A stretch of 64,000 nucleotides of DNA, from assembly GCA_002720975.1 (NCBI GenBank), contig PBIX01000085.1, forward strand, positions 1 through 64,000. Reading direction: 5' to 3'. The translations under genes were made by a program, and so were the position numbers. The notes beneath the pieces were generated by a model. The model searched no databases. It was not told the DNA's origin and was given only the letters and a program-made list of their open reading frames with translations. This document shows positions 7,021 through 16,804 of this stretch, piece by piece (position 1 is the first letter of the stretch; each line of letters begins with the position of its first letter). Source of the DNA: Planctomycetota bacterium (lineage in GTDB: Bacteria; Planctomycetota; UBA1135; GCA-002686595).

Positions 7021-9387
7021 CTAGAACGCGCGTCGGATGAGCAATTGCAGGGGGTTGCTGCCTGCCGGCGAGTAGCTCATTTCCGTCAGTTGGCCAGCGG
7101 GGCCCACCTTCAAGACGGTGACCTGTCCACCGTCGCGATCCGCGAGGTACAGGAAGCTGCCCAGGGGGTCAAAGCCCAGATCCACCGGTTCCAAGCCTAT
7201 GGAGGAGGAACCCTGTTGCGAGGGACGGCCGGAGAAGGGGTCCAGGCCATAGTGGCCGACCTCTCCATTGCTCGCCGCATCGACGAGCGGTGCATAGGCC
7301 AGGTCTTTGGAAGGATGGCAAACGAATGCCAGGGACGGGCCGCCGGTGCTCGCGGGTAGTCCCACGGGGGTCAGAATCCCCGTCATGGCATCGATGGTGC
7401 AGGTGAGAACCAGCCCTGACCCATCCAGTACGGCGTACAGAATGTCGGCGCGACGCGAAAAGCTGAGCAGCGCGCCTGTTGTTCCATCCGGGGTGCTCAG
7501 GTTTCCGAGTGGAGCCGTGAACTGGCCGTTGTTGATCCGGAAACCCAGCAGGCGTGATGCACCTTCAGCGGATAGGTACAGAAACTGTCCCGTGGGGTCG
7601 ACGGCGATGGAATCGGGCTGTGCAAGGGTTCCGGTTGTGGCTGCGAACCACAGCTCACCCGTATTGGAATTCACCAAATAGGATTCCAGCATGTTTTTCG
7701 CCGGATAGCTGATGAAGACGTGGTTTCCGAGGGGATCCAGGACAATCTTGGCGGGCGTATCCGGCAGTGAGTGTGGAGGTCCAACGGGGGAGAGCGTTTG
7801 GTTCGTGTGGTTGATCGAGTAGATCTGGAGCGTATTGGAAATAGCGTAGCAGACACACACGTGACGACCGCGCGGGTCGATCGCCATGCAGGAGGCGCCG
7901 AGTTCAGACATCCACTCCGTACTGGTGGGCACCAGGGAGCCGTCGACGGGATCCACATCGAACGTGGTGATGGAGTCGTCACCTTCATTCAGGACGTACA
8001 GACCCTCCGCACGGGGGGCGAGTGGAGCGTCACCATGGACCAGACCCAAGACGCGAGGGGAGCGCCTGCCGCGTCTCCAATCACGTACGGTGGGTTGGCC
8101 TGGCGTGCTCATGTCCAAGACGTACACTTCTTCACTGCCGCTGCAGGTTACGTATGCGCTCTGGTCGGACTCATCAATCGTCAGCCCATTGGGCTGGGAT
8201 CCGATCGCAAGCTCGTACTGGGAAGGCATGATGTCGCCCGTCTTGCGGTCGTAGGCGTACACGCAGATTGAGTCGGACGTGAGGCTGGGGACGTACAGAA
8301 TGGGCTGGGTCGGGTGGACCTCGATGGTTGCCGGTGAGGCGCAGGCCATCTCCGTGTCCACCATTGTCAGGGCTCCGGTGGTGGGATTGATCGCCCAGGC
8401 TGTGAGTTGCTGGCTGTCATCGAGAAGAACGAAGAGGAGCTGGCCCTGGGGATCGGTCTTCAGTTTGGACGGCTTGCCCGCCATGGGGACTGTCACCCCT
8501 GGCTCCATCAACAACCCGGAGCTGGCCTCGATTGTGAACACGCTCACCGTATCGTCCCGGTGGTTGGGCACAAAGGCGAATCGTCCCTCAGGATCCAGGG
8601 TCAGGTCATTGGGACCATCGCCCGTGGGGACGTTGTCCAGGAAAGTGAGCAACCCCGTCGAACTATCGACTCTGAACACGCGCACACTGTCGGATCCGTG
8701 GTTGGCAACGTACGCCGTCCGCCCGTCAGGGTGGATGACCATGAAGTGGGGGGACGGGCCGAGGCTGACCAGGCCCTGTGGGTACAACGCGCCTGTGTCT
8801 TGGTTGACGGTAAACGTTGAAAGATCACTGGGCTTGGAAGCGTTCCACAAGTTGGGGACATAGATGACCGGCAAAGTGGGGTGAGGAATGACGGCTTGGG
8901 GACCCGGGCGGGCCGCGGAGTCCTTGTAGTTGCCGGCGTGGTGCAGGAGCCCGGTCGATGCCTCCACGGCAAAGGCCGAGATCGTATTGTCACTGATGTT
9001 GGCCGTGTATGCCCAATTGGCCGCTCGGACCGTGCGGAAGTCCAGTTGAATCGTGATCGAGCCCCCATCGTTACTGGCCGTGACGCTATAAGTGGTCGCC
9101 GGGCTTGTCGCCGTGGCAGGGCCCTGGATGATCCCTGTCGTGGCATTCAGTTCGACTCCAGCGGGGAGCATCGGTGCGACCCTCCAAAGATCGACCTGGC
9201 CCGTGACGGTGGGTGTGAGAGTGAGATCCTCCCCCCCCAGGAAGTACAGGCCCCGAGCATCGGGGTAGGAGAGGTTCGCCGGTGCATCGGTGGACCCATT
9301 GCCTGGCGCAGGCCCACCCCCGCCACCTGAGCACGCTCCCGCGAAAAGGAGCAGGACGAGGGCCTTGGATGTGGATCGGGTACGCAT
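7021..9387 (-). CDS. Large beta-propeller lipoprotein with Ig-like (He_PIG) N-terminal domain
   Basis: 788 aa from the ATG at 9387, the only start giving a lipoprotein signal (LLLFAGACSGGGGG). Residues about 35-115 form a putative Ig domain (APMLPAGVELNATTGIIQG, then YSVTASNDGGS). The rest is a chain of beta-propeller blades of the lactonase/YVTN type, each with a motif like F-x-V-D-S-S-T-G-L-L followed by D-P-x-G-R-F-x-F-V. The number of blades suggests two seven-bladed propellers. The lactonase name is structural only; no catalytic evidence is visible. Likely anchored on the outer membrane or periplasmic side. Paralogous in layout to the gene at 11305-13728. An A/T-rich stretch upstream holds a plausible promoter. 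Confidence 0.85.
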   Translation of the reverse strand: MRTRSTSKALVLLLFAGACSGGGGGPAPGNGSTDAPANLSYPDARGLYFLGGEDLTLTPTVTGQVDLWRVAPMLPAGVELNATTGIIQGPATATSPATTYSVTASNDGGSITIQLDFRTVRAANWAYTANISDNTISAFAVEASTGLLHHAGNYKDSAARPGPQAVIPHPTLPVIYVPNLWNASKPSDLSTFTVNQDTGALYPQGLVSLGPSPHFMVIHPDGRTAYVANHGSDSVRVFRVDSSTGLLTFLDNVPTGDGPNDLTLDPEGRFAFVPNHRDDTVSVFTIEASSGLLMEPGVTVPMAGKPSKLKTDPQGQLLFVLLDDSQQLTAWAINPTTGALTMVDTEMACASPATIEVHPTQPILYVPSLTSDSICVYAYDRKTGDIMPSQYELAIGSQPNGLTIDESDQSAYVTCSGSEEVYVLDMSTPGQPTVRDWRRGRRSPRVLGLVHGDAPLAPRAEGLYVLNEGDDSITTFDVDPVDGSLVPTSTEWMSELGASCMAIDPRGRHVCVCYAISNTLQIYSINHTNQTLSPVGPPHSLPDTPAKIVLDPLGNHVFISYPAKNMLESYLVNSNTGELWFAATTGTLAQPDSIAVDPTGQFLYLSAEGASRLLGFRINNGQFTAPLGNLSTPDGTTGALLSFSRRADILYAVLDGSGLVLTCTIDAMTGILTPVGLPASTGGPSLAFVCHPSKDLAYAPLVDAASNGEVGHYGLDPFSGRPSQQGSSSIGLEPVDLGFDPLGSFLYLADRDGGQVTVLKVGPAGQLTEMSYSPAGSNPLQLLIRRAF

Positions 9388-9414
9388 GGCGAGGCTGGGA
9401 ACGGGCGAGTCCCT

Positions 9415-9443
9415 ATTATGCAGATTCGTAAGAAATGCCATAA
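9415..9443 (-). promoter_or_regulatory. Possible promoter of the propeller lipoprotein gene
   Basis: On the minus strand CATAAT (9415-9420) resembles a -10 box, with TTATGG 17 bases upstream as a poor -35. It lies in an A/T-rich patch (about 9415-9475) that stands out against the GC-rich background and would place transcription start about 20 bases before the ATG. Weak evidence. Confidence 0.3.
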
Positions 9444-9533
9444 CTATCTCATGAAGACTGGTAAAGTAACTCCGCATCGTCCTGCCGGTGCGTCCAGGAG
9501 TGTCTCTATTTGAGACGGCGCGTCTCGATCCTG

Positions 9534-11228
9534 TCAGTAGCCTGCGGCGTGGCCGTCCTTGCGTGACTCGGAGGCCCCGCAGTAGGTCGTGCAGGCGGAG
9601 TCCCACTCAATGGCCTGGTAGCCTCCATACTGCCCGGAGGCGTCATCCAGATGGTGGCCCCGGCGCACCAACGACTCACTCACTCTGGTTGGAACGCCAC
9701 TCTCAATGGAGACTCGGCCACCCTCAAGGGCGGCTTCCCCGGTCGGGCAACTCGAGCCGCGATGGATGACACGCGGGGCGTCCCCGGCCTCTTGGACGTT
9801 CATCCTGAAATCGAGTTGGTTGGTGAGAACCTGTACGTGCCCTTGTGGTTGGGTCGCGCCGCCCATAACGCCGAAGCACAACCAAGCCTCACTTCCGCAG
9901 GTGGAGAAGCCTGGCATGATCGTATGGAAGGGGCGCTTGCCAGGAGCGAAGACGTTCGCATGGCTGGGATCGAGCGAGAATAGCTCACCGCGGTTCTGTA
10001 GCACAAAGCCCAATCCCGGCGGAGTCACTCCCGATCCCATGCCGCGGTAGTTGCTTTGGATCAGTGAGACCATGTTGCCCTCTTTATCAGCGACGGAGAG
10101 GTAGACCGTATCGCCTGCCTCCAGGGCGGCGGGATCACCCGGGGTAGGGCACCTACGGGCGCGACCCATGTCAATCGCCTGCGCTCGTTCAGCTGCGTAT
10201 TCCTTGGAGGTCAATTGATCGATCGGAATCTGCGCGAATTCAGGGTCTGCGTAGAACTTGGCACGATCTTCGAAAGCCAGCTTCTTGGCCTCGATCAGTA
10301 CGTGCAGGTGATCCGCACTCGCCCAGCCCATGCCCTCCAGATCAAAGTGCTCCAGTACATTCAGCATCTGCAGTGCTGCGATGCCCTGGCCATTGGGGGG
10401 AAGCTCCCAGACGTTTACTCCTCGGTAGCTTGTGGACAAGGGTGTGACCCATTCACCCCTGTGTTCAGAGAGATCCGCCATGCTCAGAAACCCGCCGTTC
10501 TTCTGCATGTGCGTAACCATCTGCTCGGCCAATTGCCCTTCGTAGAACGCGTCCCGTCCCTCCTGGGCCAGGATCTCGAGGGTGCGGGCAAGAGAGGGGT
10601 TGGAGAAGATCTCGCCCGCTCGTGGGGCGTGGCCCGAGAGGGTGAACGTCTCCGCGAAGGTCGGGAATGCTGAGAGCGTCTGGACGTTCCGCTCCCATTC
10701 GTGAGCGATGACATCCGAGACGGGAAAGCCCTCTTTGGCGTAGTCGATGGCGGGAGCCAACAGGTCTGCAAAGGGCACCCGGCCGAAGCGCTCGTGCAGC
10801 AGGGACCACCCGTCCACACAGCCTGGAACGCTCACGCTGAGCGGGCCGCGCGGGGGAATGGACCCCTCCTGCTGTAGGCGGTCAAGAGTCAGAGAGCGTG
10901 GCGAGCGCCCTGAGCCGTTGACGCCATATAGCTTCTTTTCTGTTCCATCCCAGACCATGGCGAACAGGTCGCCCCCTAGTCCTGCCCCCGTGGGCTCCAC
11001 AAGGCACAGGACGGCATTCGCAGCCAAAGCCGCATCGACGGCGTGCCCGCCAGATCTGAGGACCTGCAGGGCTGTGCTCGTCGCCAGCGGCTGGGACGTC
11101 GCAGCCATTCCCTTCCTCGCTCGTACCGGACTACGTGTGGCGAACGACCTCCCTGTGATCCGATCCTGCCCTTGGATCACGAGGGTCCAGAAGACGAGGG
11201 TGATAAGCGTGGCCAGGGCGATGTGCAA
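9534..11228 (-). CDS. Gamma-glutamyltransferase family protein (Ntn hydrolase)
   Basis: 564 aa with an N-terminal hydrophobic export signal (residues 1-20). Family signatures are present in order: MAATSQPLATSTALQVLRSG, GGHAVDAALAANAVLCLVEP, GAGLGGDLFAMVWDG, the nucleophile region AGDTVYLSVADKEGNMVS with Thr374 as expected N-terminal nucleophile of the small subunit, then GSGVTPPGLGFVLQNRG and MGGATQPQGHVQV. The enzyme is made as a precursor that cleaves itself before the Thr; it transfers or hydrolyses gamma-glutamyl groups such as in glutathione. The nucleophile motif is T-V-Y rather than T-T-H of E. coli Ggt, so substrate could differ. Lies between two propeller lipoproteins on the same strand. 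Confidence 0.9.
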   Translation of the reverse strand: MHIALATLITLVFWTLVIQGQDRITGRSFATRSPVRARKGMAATSQPLATSTALQVLRSGGHAVDAALAANAVLCLVEPTGAGLGGDLFAMVWDGTEKKLYGVNGSGRSPRSLTLDRLQQEGSIPPRGPLSVSVPGCVDGWSLLHERFGRVPFADLLAPAIDYAKEGFPVSDVIAHEWERNVQTLSAFPTFAETFTLSGHAPRAGEIFSNPSLARTLEILAQEGRDAFYEGQLAEQMVTHMQKNGGFLSMADLSEHRGEWVTPLSTSYRGVNVWELPPNGQGIAALQMLNVLEHFDLEGMGWASADHLHVLIEAKKLAFEDRAKFYADPEFAQIPIDQLTSKEYAAERAQAIDMGRARRCPTPGDPAALEAGDTVYLSVADKEGNMVSLIQSNYRGMGSGVTPPGLGFVLQNRGELFSLDPSHANVFAPGKRPFHTIMPGFSTCGSEAWLCFGVMGGATQPQGHVQVLTNQLDFRMNVQEAGDAPRVIHRGSSCPTGEAALEGGRVSIESGVPTRVSESLVRRGHHLDDASGQYGGYQAIEWDSACTTYCGASESRKDGHAAGY

Positions 11229-11272
11229 GTTCGTGTGACGGGGAGAACCTCACCCGCCGAAACCCAAGCCTA

Positions 11273-11295
11273 GCGACTCACGCCTTTGGAGTCGC
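11273..11295 (-). terminator. Hairpin between the propeller gene and ggt-like gene
   Basis: GCGACTC (11273-11279) and GAGTCGC (11289-11295) form a perfect 7-bp stem with a 9-base loop, 10 bases after the stop codon of the upstream minus-strand gene. No clear T-run follows, so terminator status is tentative. Confidence 0.4.
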
Positions 11296-11304
11296 CCGCC
11301 TTTC

Positions 11305-13728
11305 CTACCAGCGCCGACTGAGGTCCAAGGCGGACGGATTCATGCCCACCGGATACGTGCCGAGGAGCATCAAGTTGCCCGTGGGCACATCAATGCCGAA
11401 TACGTCCAGGTCATCGCTCGTCCCATTCAAGACGAAGAGGTAGTCCCCTGACGGTCCGCTTCGAAGTGTGATGGGCCCGATTCCGCTGGCTGCTGCTTCG
11501 GCGAAGGTCAAGGCGCCGGCGGAGTCGATTGAGAAGCGTCTGATCTCCCCAACGCCTCCATTTGAAGTGGATGCGGCAGAGTACCCGTAGGTGCCGCTGC
11601 GATGGGGGTCGAACACGTGGGGGCTGCCCTTGGCTGGCGCGGAACCAGAGGCCTCCAGGGACAGGCTTCCGGAGACCGGGTGAATGAGATAAGGGACGAT
11701 CAAGTTGGAGCCGGCAAGAGCCACGTACAGGTGCTCACCGGAAGTGGAGAAGCGAACCGGTCCGGGCGTACCAGGGGCTGGAACGAACTGAGGGCCCGAT
11801 ACGAACTGTCCACCCTCGAAGCGGTAGGAGCTGAGGGTGTCACTCGCTCCTCCGGTGTTGGAGACGTAGACGAAGTGGCCCGTCGGGTCTGAGTTGACAG
11901 CGCTCGGTCCGGGGCCCGTGGACTCTGCCGCGATCAGGTTCAGTTCCCCAGTGGATGTGTGGATCGAGTAGGCCAAGACCTGTGCGCTCTGAGGAAGGGT
12001 GACGAACAGGTACCGTCCTCCTGCATCCACGCCAAGGGCTGTTGGAGGCTCGGAGAGGGACGTACGCGCCAGACTTTCAAAGAGGCTGCCAGATCCCGGG
12101 GAGATCTGGAAAACGGACAGCTCTGAGGTCACCTGGTGTGCCACAAACACAAAGCGGCCCAGGGGGTCGACGACCAGGTCCGTTGGTCCTGTGCCAGCGA
12201 GCGAGTCCACGGAAATCGGTACGAGCTGGCCGGTGGTTGAATCAAACCTGAACCCGCTCAGATCTTCGGCGCTCTCCCCGAGGATGTAGAGGAACTCTGT
12301 TCGCGGCTGGGCAGGCGCTTCACCCTGGTACACGCTGATGTCAGTGGCCAATGGGCGGGCCCGAACGGTAGCCCCTGCCGACACAACGTGGCTCGAGGGA
12401 TCAACAATGAACGTGCGTATCGTGTGCGCTTCCGCGTGCAGGACGAACGCGAACAAACCCGTCGCATCCAGCGTTACCCGGATCGGGGCATCGTCCGTAG
12501 GAGTTGAACTGGACTGGGTTACATACCCGGTGTCTGCGTCCAGCTTGAGGATCTCAAGCACGTCGTTCCCTTCGCACGCCACGTAGAGGAAATCGTCGTA
12601 GGGGGAGAGAGCCAAGGATCGGGGCCCGTCCGGGAGCGTGACTACCGTGAAGGGGCTCAGTGACCCATCGATCGGATCCACTTGGAAGCCCTGCAGCGTG
12701 TTATCGCCTGCAAAGGCGATGTAGACGATGGTCCCCGTACTGTTGATGGCAATATCCGAGGGTGGGGTGACCCAGAAGTTGATGGCCTGTGTCATGGGTC
12801 CAGCTGCCCCCGTGACCGGGTCGATCGGGTGGACCGTAATATCGGCCGATTGATCGTGAAGCACATAGGCGAAGCGATCGAGCGGGTCCACCGCTACCTG
12901 CGTGGGCCCTGTGTTGGTGAGGGTGTCACCCAAATAGGTCAGTTGGCCGGAGAGTGAATCAACCGCATAGCTGTAGAGGCGATTGTCTTCATGGGTAACC
13001 ACGAGCGCAGTACTCCCGCCGGCATTCAGAGTGAGCTGGCGCGGTCCCTCTCCGCAGGGGACCTCGCCAAGGTGGCTCATACGACCCGTTGAAGATTGGA
13101 CCGAGTAGCTTGAGACGCTTCCATTCATCCCCGGCAGCCCGCGATTGGGAGTGAATGCGAAGTTGTTCCCGGGATGAAAGACAATCTGCTCCGGGCCGGG
13201 GGTGAATGCCCCGGTTCCTTGTATGGGTCCGAACCCCAGGTCGCCCTCGGTTGCACCCACCGCATAGGCGGACAGCTCCGTGTCCTGGGGGCCTGTGCTG
13301 TACAAGAAACGAGGCGCGTCATGAACTCTGAGCTCGAGCGTGACCTGGGTTGATCCACCCGGGCCAGTCGCGGTGACAAGGAAGGGTGTTTCTGGAATCG
13401 AGGCCGTGGGAGTGCCCGCGAGCATTCCGTTCAGGCTGTCCAGTGTCAGTCCCTGGGGCAAGCTCGGAGTGATGGCCCAAGAGTCCACTGTCCCCGAGTA
13501 GGTGGGCATGGACGGGTCCATGGGCAGGTTGATGAACTGACGCTCTTCATGGTCCGGGTAGCTGAGCCCCGTGGGGCCTGAGTCGTCTTCGGAGTTTGAT
13601 CCCGAGGTGGAGGAGCCACCGGAGTTGCAGCCAGCGAGGAAGGCGAGAGCGATCCAGATCGCGGGCCTTGCAATGCCGGACGGCGCCGGACGCGTAAGGC
13701 GTGATCGGGTGGTCGGGAGTGTGATCAT
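11305..13728 (-). CDS. Large beta-propeller lipoprotein with Ig-like N-terminal domain (paralogue)
   Basis: 807 aa from the ATG at 13728, chosen because it gives a lipoprotein signal ending LAFLAGCNSGG. A Ser/Gly/Asp-rich linker leads to a He_PIG-type Ig domain (SLPQGLTLDSLNGMLAGTP) and then many propeller blades with repeated S-x-S-x-G-x-L and D-P-x-G-R-F-x-F-V motifs, probably two propellers. Same architecture as the protein at 7021-9387 and likely an ancient duplicate. Cytochrome D1/lactonase folds of this kind bind ligands or partners; no enzymatic motif is evident. The open frame extends well upstream of 13728 without sense. Confidence 0.85.
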   Translation of the reverse strand: MITLPTTRSRLTRPAPSGIARPAIWIALAFLAGCNSGGSSTSGSNSEDDSGPTGLSYPDHEERQFINLPMDPSMPTYSGTVDSWAITPSLPQGLTLDSLNGMLAGTPTASIPETPFLVTATGPGGSTQVTLELRVHDAPRFLYSTGPQDTELSAYAVGATEGDLGFGPIQGTGAFTPGPEQIVFHPGNNFAFTPNRGLPGMNGSVSSYSVQSSTGRMSHLGEVPCGEGPRQLTLNAGGSTALVVTHEDNRLYSYAVDSLSGQLTYLGDTLTNTGPTQVAVDPLDRFAYVLHDQSADITVHPIDPVTGAAGPMTQAINFWVTPPSDIAINSTGTIVYIAFAGDNTLQGFQVDPIDGSLSPFTVVTLPDGPRSLALSPYDDFLYVACEGNDVLEILKLDADTGYVTQSSSTPTDDAPIRVTLDATGLFAFVLHAEAHTIRTFIVDPSSHVVSAGATVRARPLATDISVYQGEAPAQPRTEFLYILGESAEDLSGFRFDSTTGQLVPISVDSLAGTGPTDLVVDPLGRFVFVAHQVTSELSVFQISPGSGSLFESLARTSLSEPPTALGVDAGGRYLFVTLPQSAQVLAYSIHTSTGELNLIAAESTGPGPSAVNSDPTGHFVYVSNTGGASDTLSSYRFEGGQFVSGPQFVPAPGTPGPVRFSTSGEHLYVALAGSNLIVPYLIHPVSGSLSLEASGSAPAKGSPHVFDPHRSGTYGYSAASTSNGGVGEIRRFSIDSAGALTFAEAAASGIGPITLRSGPSGDYLFVLNGTSDDLDVFGIDVPTGNLMLLGTYPVGMNPSALDLSRRW

Positions 13729-13941
13729 GAGACCGCCGGGAGAAAGTGAGGCGAAGAACTCGGGCATCAGGAAGTCGCCGTTAGGGTCGTTTACTGTGCG
13801 GGAACTCGGGAGTTGAGTCCTCATGAAGATAGCCCTCACGAACCCCCATTCCAATGCAGTTAATTGGACGCCCGTGTGTCCGTGGATGTTTCTTCTATTC
13901 TCCCTTGGCGTCCATGTCCCATCTTGCACAAGCTCTTGCGG

Positions 13942-14316
13942 ATGTCGGAACGAGTCGATCCAACGGTCATCGAAGTCGAAGTTGAACGTCCAGAGCCGGA
14001 CGCGGAGCCCCGATCCAATTTGCACACTTCTGGGGATGGAGCCTTCCGGGGATCGATGGGTCCCATCCTCGCCGGCCTTTTGGTCGATCTTGCAGACTTC
14101 ATCACACCCCTGGGTCTTGGAAAACTAGGTATTCCCATCGGTGCCGGTGTGGGCTGGTGGATCGGCGGCCAGCTCGGCCTAAGAGGTAGTCGGCGCGCGT
14201 GGCTGATTGTGCTGGGCGCCGTCTACTGCGGTTTGCCGTGGACCAGCCGCTTGCCACTGGGCACCTTGGTTGGCCTGATCAGCGGGGTTCGCAAAACGGG
14301 TAACTCTTCCCGTTGA
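13942..14316 (+). CDS. Small hypothetical membrane protein
   Basis: 124 aa from the ATG at 13942. The first 40 residues are acidic/charged (VIEVEVERPEPDAEP) and presumably cytoplasmic. Hydrophobic segments follow: PILAGLLVDLADFITPLG, IGAGVGWWIGGQLGL and AWLIVLGAVYCGLP. A longer reading from 13864 exists, but the extra residues look unlike protein. Family not recognised. Divergent from the propeller lipoprotein, convergent with the amine-oxidase gene. Confidence 0.55.
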   Translation: MSERVDPTVIEVEVERPEPDAEPRSNLHTSGDGAFRGSMGPILAGLLVDLADFITPLGLGKLGIPIGAGVGWWIGGQLGLRGSRRAWLIVLGAVYCGLPWTSRLPLGTLVGLISGVRKTGNSSR

Positions 14317-14337
14317 AATGAGTCGACCTGGACGCTT

Positions 14338-15663
14338 CTAGCCCCGTGCCGCGCGCGCCAGAAGTCCCGCGGCGAGTGCGCGGGCCTTGCTCACACACAG
14401 ATCCGAGTTGTCGTACTCGTACCGACCGAAGCGCCCCAGCGGGATCAGGTCGACCTCGTCCATCCAGCGAAAAATGGCCTCGCGACGGGCGTTGTAGCCA
14501 TGGTCAAAGACCACGTAGGCGTGGGATACCTCGGCGCGGTCGGCGAAGAGGACCTCGGAGCGTGAGATCAGGCCCGCGGACTCCAAGCCCTTCAGCGTTT
14601 CCCCTTCCAGGGATTGAGCTGGAACCGGAGCGCCGCCGCGGTAGGTGATCTCGACCAGCAGGGAGCTCTTTCCTTCTGGTGCATTATTGGGTGAGTAGTT
14701 GGACATGTAAGTCACGCGGTTGGCGGGCCCTTGGGACTCGTGGGGCAGGTAGATCCAGGAGAGATCCGATTGCTCGGGGCGATCCAACGCAACGAGGTAG
14801 GTCACCAGCCCGTTAAACTCCAGGGTCTGCATGGCTTCGGTGATGTCAGCAGGAACCTCCGCCATCAAGGAGTGCAGACCGTCGAGGGGCAACGTGGAAA
14901 CCACCAGGTCGAAAGACTCTCCATTGACGTTCCACCCAGAAGGTGTGCGCTGCAGGGACTCAACGAGCGTGTTGAGCCGGATGCGGTCAGCGACGCGTCC
15001 AGCCATCCCATCGGTGATGGCCTGAAACCCACCGTTGAGCGGATAGAAGAACGAGGACTGGTGTGTGTAGCCCTCCGTGCGGATTCCCACCGCGGATCGT
15101 ATGACGTCCTCTACTGGGGCATCGGGCACTCGCCCCGCTACCCAGTCGCTGCTGACTTCGGTAAGGGGGCGCTTCCAGATCTTCTCGTTGTAGGGATTCA
15201 TGAAGTGCTCGGCGATGCCCTTGCCGAAACGCCATTGAATCCAGGTGCCAAAATCATCCGGAGCCGTGGAGTTGGAGACCGAGCGCTCATGCCAGGCCTG
15301 CACGTAGCCCGAGAGGCAATCGAAGTTGGCCTGTGGTGGAAGGTCGCCGAGGCCATTCTCGAAGGGGTAATGAACCCACCGGTCCTCGAAGCGGATCTTG
15401 GTGTTGCGCTCGCACGAGGTGAAGGCGGAGGGGCCACCCGCTTCTGCCTTCATCCAGTCCATGACCTCCGCATCCTTACTGTAGAGGATGTGTCCACCGG
15501 CAACGTCGTAGGTGAAGCCCTCCACCGTGCGGGAACGGCACAGGCCACCGGGTACGGGGGCGGCCTCGAAGAGGGTGAGGTCGTCGGGATCGAAGCCCCC
15601 CTCGGCAAGAGTGCGTGCCAGGGTCAGGCCCGAGACGCCAGCCCCCAAGATGGCGAGCTTCAT
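14338..15663 (-). CDS. FAD-dependent amine oxidase / UDP-galactopyranose mutase-like protein
   Basis: 441 aa from the ATG at 15663, which starts directly at the Rossmann strand MKLAILGAGVSGLTLARTL (GxGxxG). It is followed by LFEAAPVPGGLCRS, the ribose-binding acid and second dinucleotide contact, and GGHILYSKD typical of the protoporphyrinogen oxidase / UDP-galactopyranose mutase-like group. The motif FMNPYNEKIWKRPL is typical of sugar-related members of this group. A C-terminal FAD contact LIPLGRFGRYEYDNSD is present. Soluble, cytoplasmic. Reaction not assignable; polysaccharide or cofactor-related oxidation is a guess. Confidence 0.8.
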   Translation of the reverse strand: MKLAILGAGVSGLTLARTLAEGGFDPDDLTLFEAAPVPGGLCRSRTVEGFTYDVAGGHILYSKDAEVMDWMKAEAGGPSAFTSCERNTKIRFEDRWVHYPFENGLGDLPPQANFDCLSGYVQAWHERSVSNSTAPDDFGTWIQWRFGKGIAEHFMNPYNEKIWKRPLTEVSSDWVAGRVPDAPVEDVIRSAVGIRTEGYTHQSSFFYPLNGGFQAITDGMAGRVADRIRLNTLVESLQRTPSGWNVNGESFDLVVSTLPLDGLHSLMAEVPADITEAMQTLEFNGLVTYLVALDRPEQSDLSWIYLPHESQGPANRVTYMSNYSPNNAPEGKSSLLVEITYRGGAPVPAQSLEGETLKGLESAGLISRSEVLFADRAEVSHAYVVFDHGYNARREAIFRWMDEVDLIPLGRFGRYEYDNSDLCVSKARALAAGLLARAARG

Positions 15664-15802
15664 GTGCGCACCTCCGCTGTGGGGGAGGGCAGGGCGCGCA
15701 GAGGATCGTGGGTGAGCACCATCCCTAACCCCCACCCACCCAGGGGAGAGCTCCTGAGACGCCCTAGTTCACTATTCGGTTTCACACTCATTGTCCCTTT
15801 TC

Positions 15803-16804
15803 CTATCGGTCCCGAATGAGCACACCTTGCGGTACACCTGCCAAGGACAGTGCTGGTTCAGCATCTTTCAGCCAGCGACGTCCGTCCGTGGTGTACCCCG
15901 CTGTGGGTTTCAGTCCTGGCTGGAGTCCACCGAAGTAGCTGTTGAAGGCTTTCATTCCCAACTCCCGGCCATATTTGGCGAAGCACGATGCCAGGGCCAC
16001 CGAGAAGGAGCGCTCCTCACAGCGTTCAGCAAAAACCACCCGCATGCGTCGCTCCACCCCGCCGACCTCCTGAGTCAGGACGTATTCGCTCAAGGAGCTG
16101 CACTCCTCCCGCACCTGGAGGCGCGCCGCCGGAAACTGCTTCGAGAGCCAGCGACCGTAGTGACTCCTCCCACCCATTCGATCCACGAAGACCGAGAGGC
16201 TCTCTTCTCCAAACGACTCCCACATGTGCTCAAGCAAGCTGCCAGATACCTGCCACTGGGAGAGGGACTTGTTGCCCGTGGTCTGCCAGGAGTCGTTCAG
16301 TTCTCCAGCGGGGAGTACGCAGCATCCACCGTCCAAGAAATTGACAGCGGATCGGTTCATTTCCCGCGCCAACTTGCCAGAGCGTATGGAGAGAACGCCT
16401 TCATCCACCGCATGCGGAAGAGACTCCGGGAGCTTGCTGTACCAGGGATGGCGGGCCAGGGCGCCACTGGACAATTGAAGGCCTGCTGGGGGCAACTTGA
16501 GAAGCTCGCTCGGAGTTCGCGGTCCACACCCTTCAGCGTCGAGCTGGTCCAAGAACGCCAAGACCGTCAGCTCCAATCGGCGGGCCCCACGCGGGTTGCG
16601 GGAGAAGACGCGTTTAGAGTCAGCAACCACAAGGTGTCCACTGTCCTGGCGAGGGGAGTCCGTCACGACTTCGCTCAACACATCCCACAGATTGACCTCT
16701 CCCCGGGGCACACGAAACGCCGACCAGCCCACGGTCATCGGCCCCAGTAACGGCCCCAGCCCGGCCTCATCGATGCCTGCGATAACCCGAGTAGGGTGGC
16801 TCAT
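15803..16804 (-). CDS. RNase HII-like protein, diverged
   Basis: 333 aa. The N-terminus VIAGIDEAGLGPLLGPMTVG mirrors RNase HII (I-A-G-x-D-E-A-G-R-G-P), with candidate metal ligands D12 and E13. VADSKRVF resembles its DSK motif, VFVDRMGGRSHY could supply a third Asp, and the C-terminal CFAKYGRELGMKAFNSYF and GLKPTAGYTTDGRRW resemble the substrate-binding end. At 333 aa it is longer than the usual 200-250 because of a central insertion (about residues 85-195). The Arg after DEAG is Leu, so catalysis may differ. It starts inside the stop codon of lgt (ATGA overlap), so the two are co-translated. Could be a true RNase H or a related nuclease with altered specificity. Confidence 0.6.
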   Translation of the reverse strand: MSHPTRVIAGIDEAGLGPLLGPMTVGWSAFRVPRGEVNLWDVLSEVVTDSPRQDSGHLVVADSKRVFSRNPRGARRLELTVLAFLDQLDAEGCGPRTPSELLKLPPAGLQLSSGALARHPWYSKLPESLPHAVDEGVLSIRSGKLAREMNRSAVNFLDGGCCVLPAGELNDSWQTTGNKSLSQWQVSGSLLEHMWESFGEESLSVFVDRMGGRSHYGRWLSKQFPAARLQVREECSSLSEYVLTQEVGGVERRMRVVFAERCEERSFSVALASCFAKYGRELGMKAFNSYFGGLQPGLKPTAGYTTDGRRWLKDAEPALSLAGVPQGVLIRDR

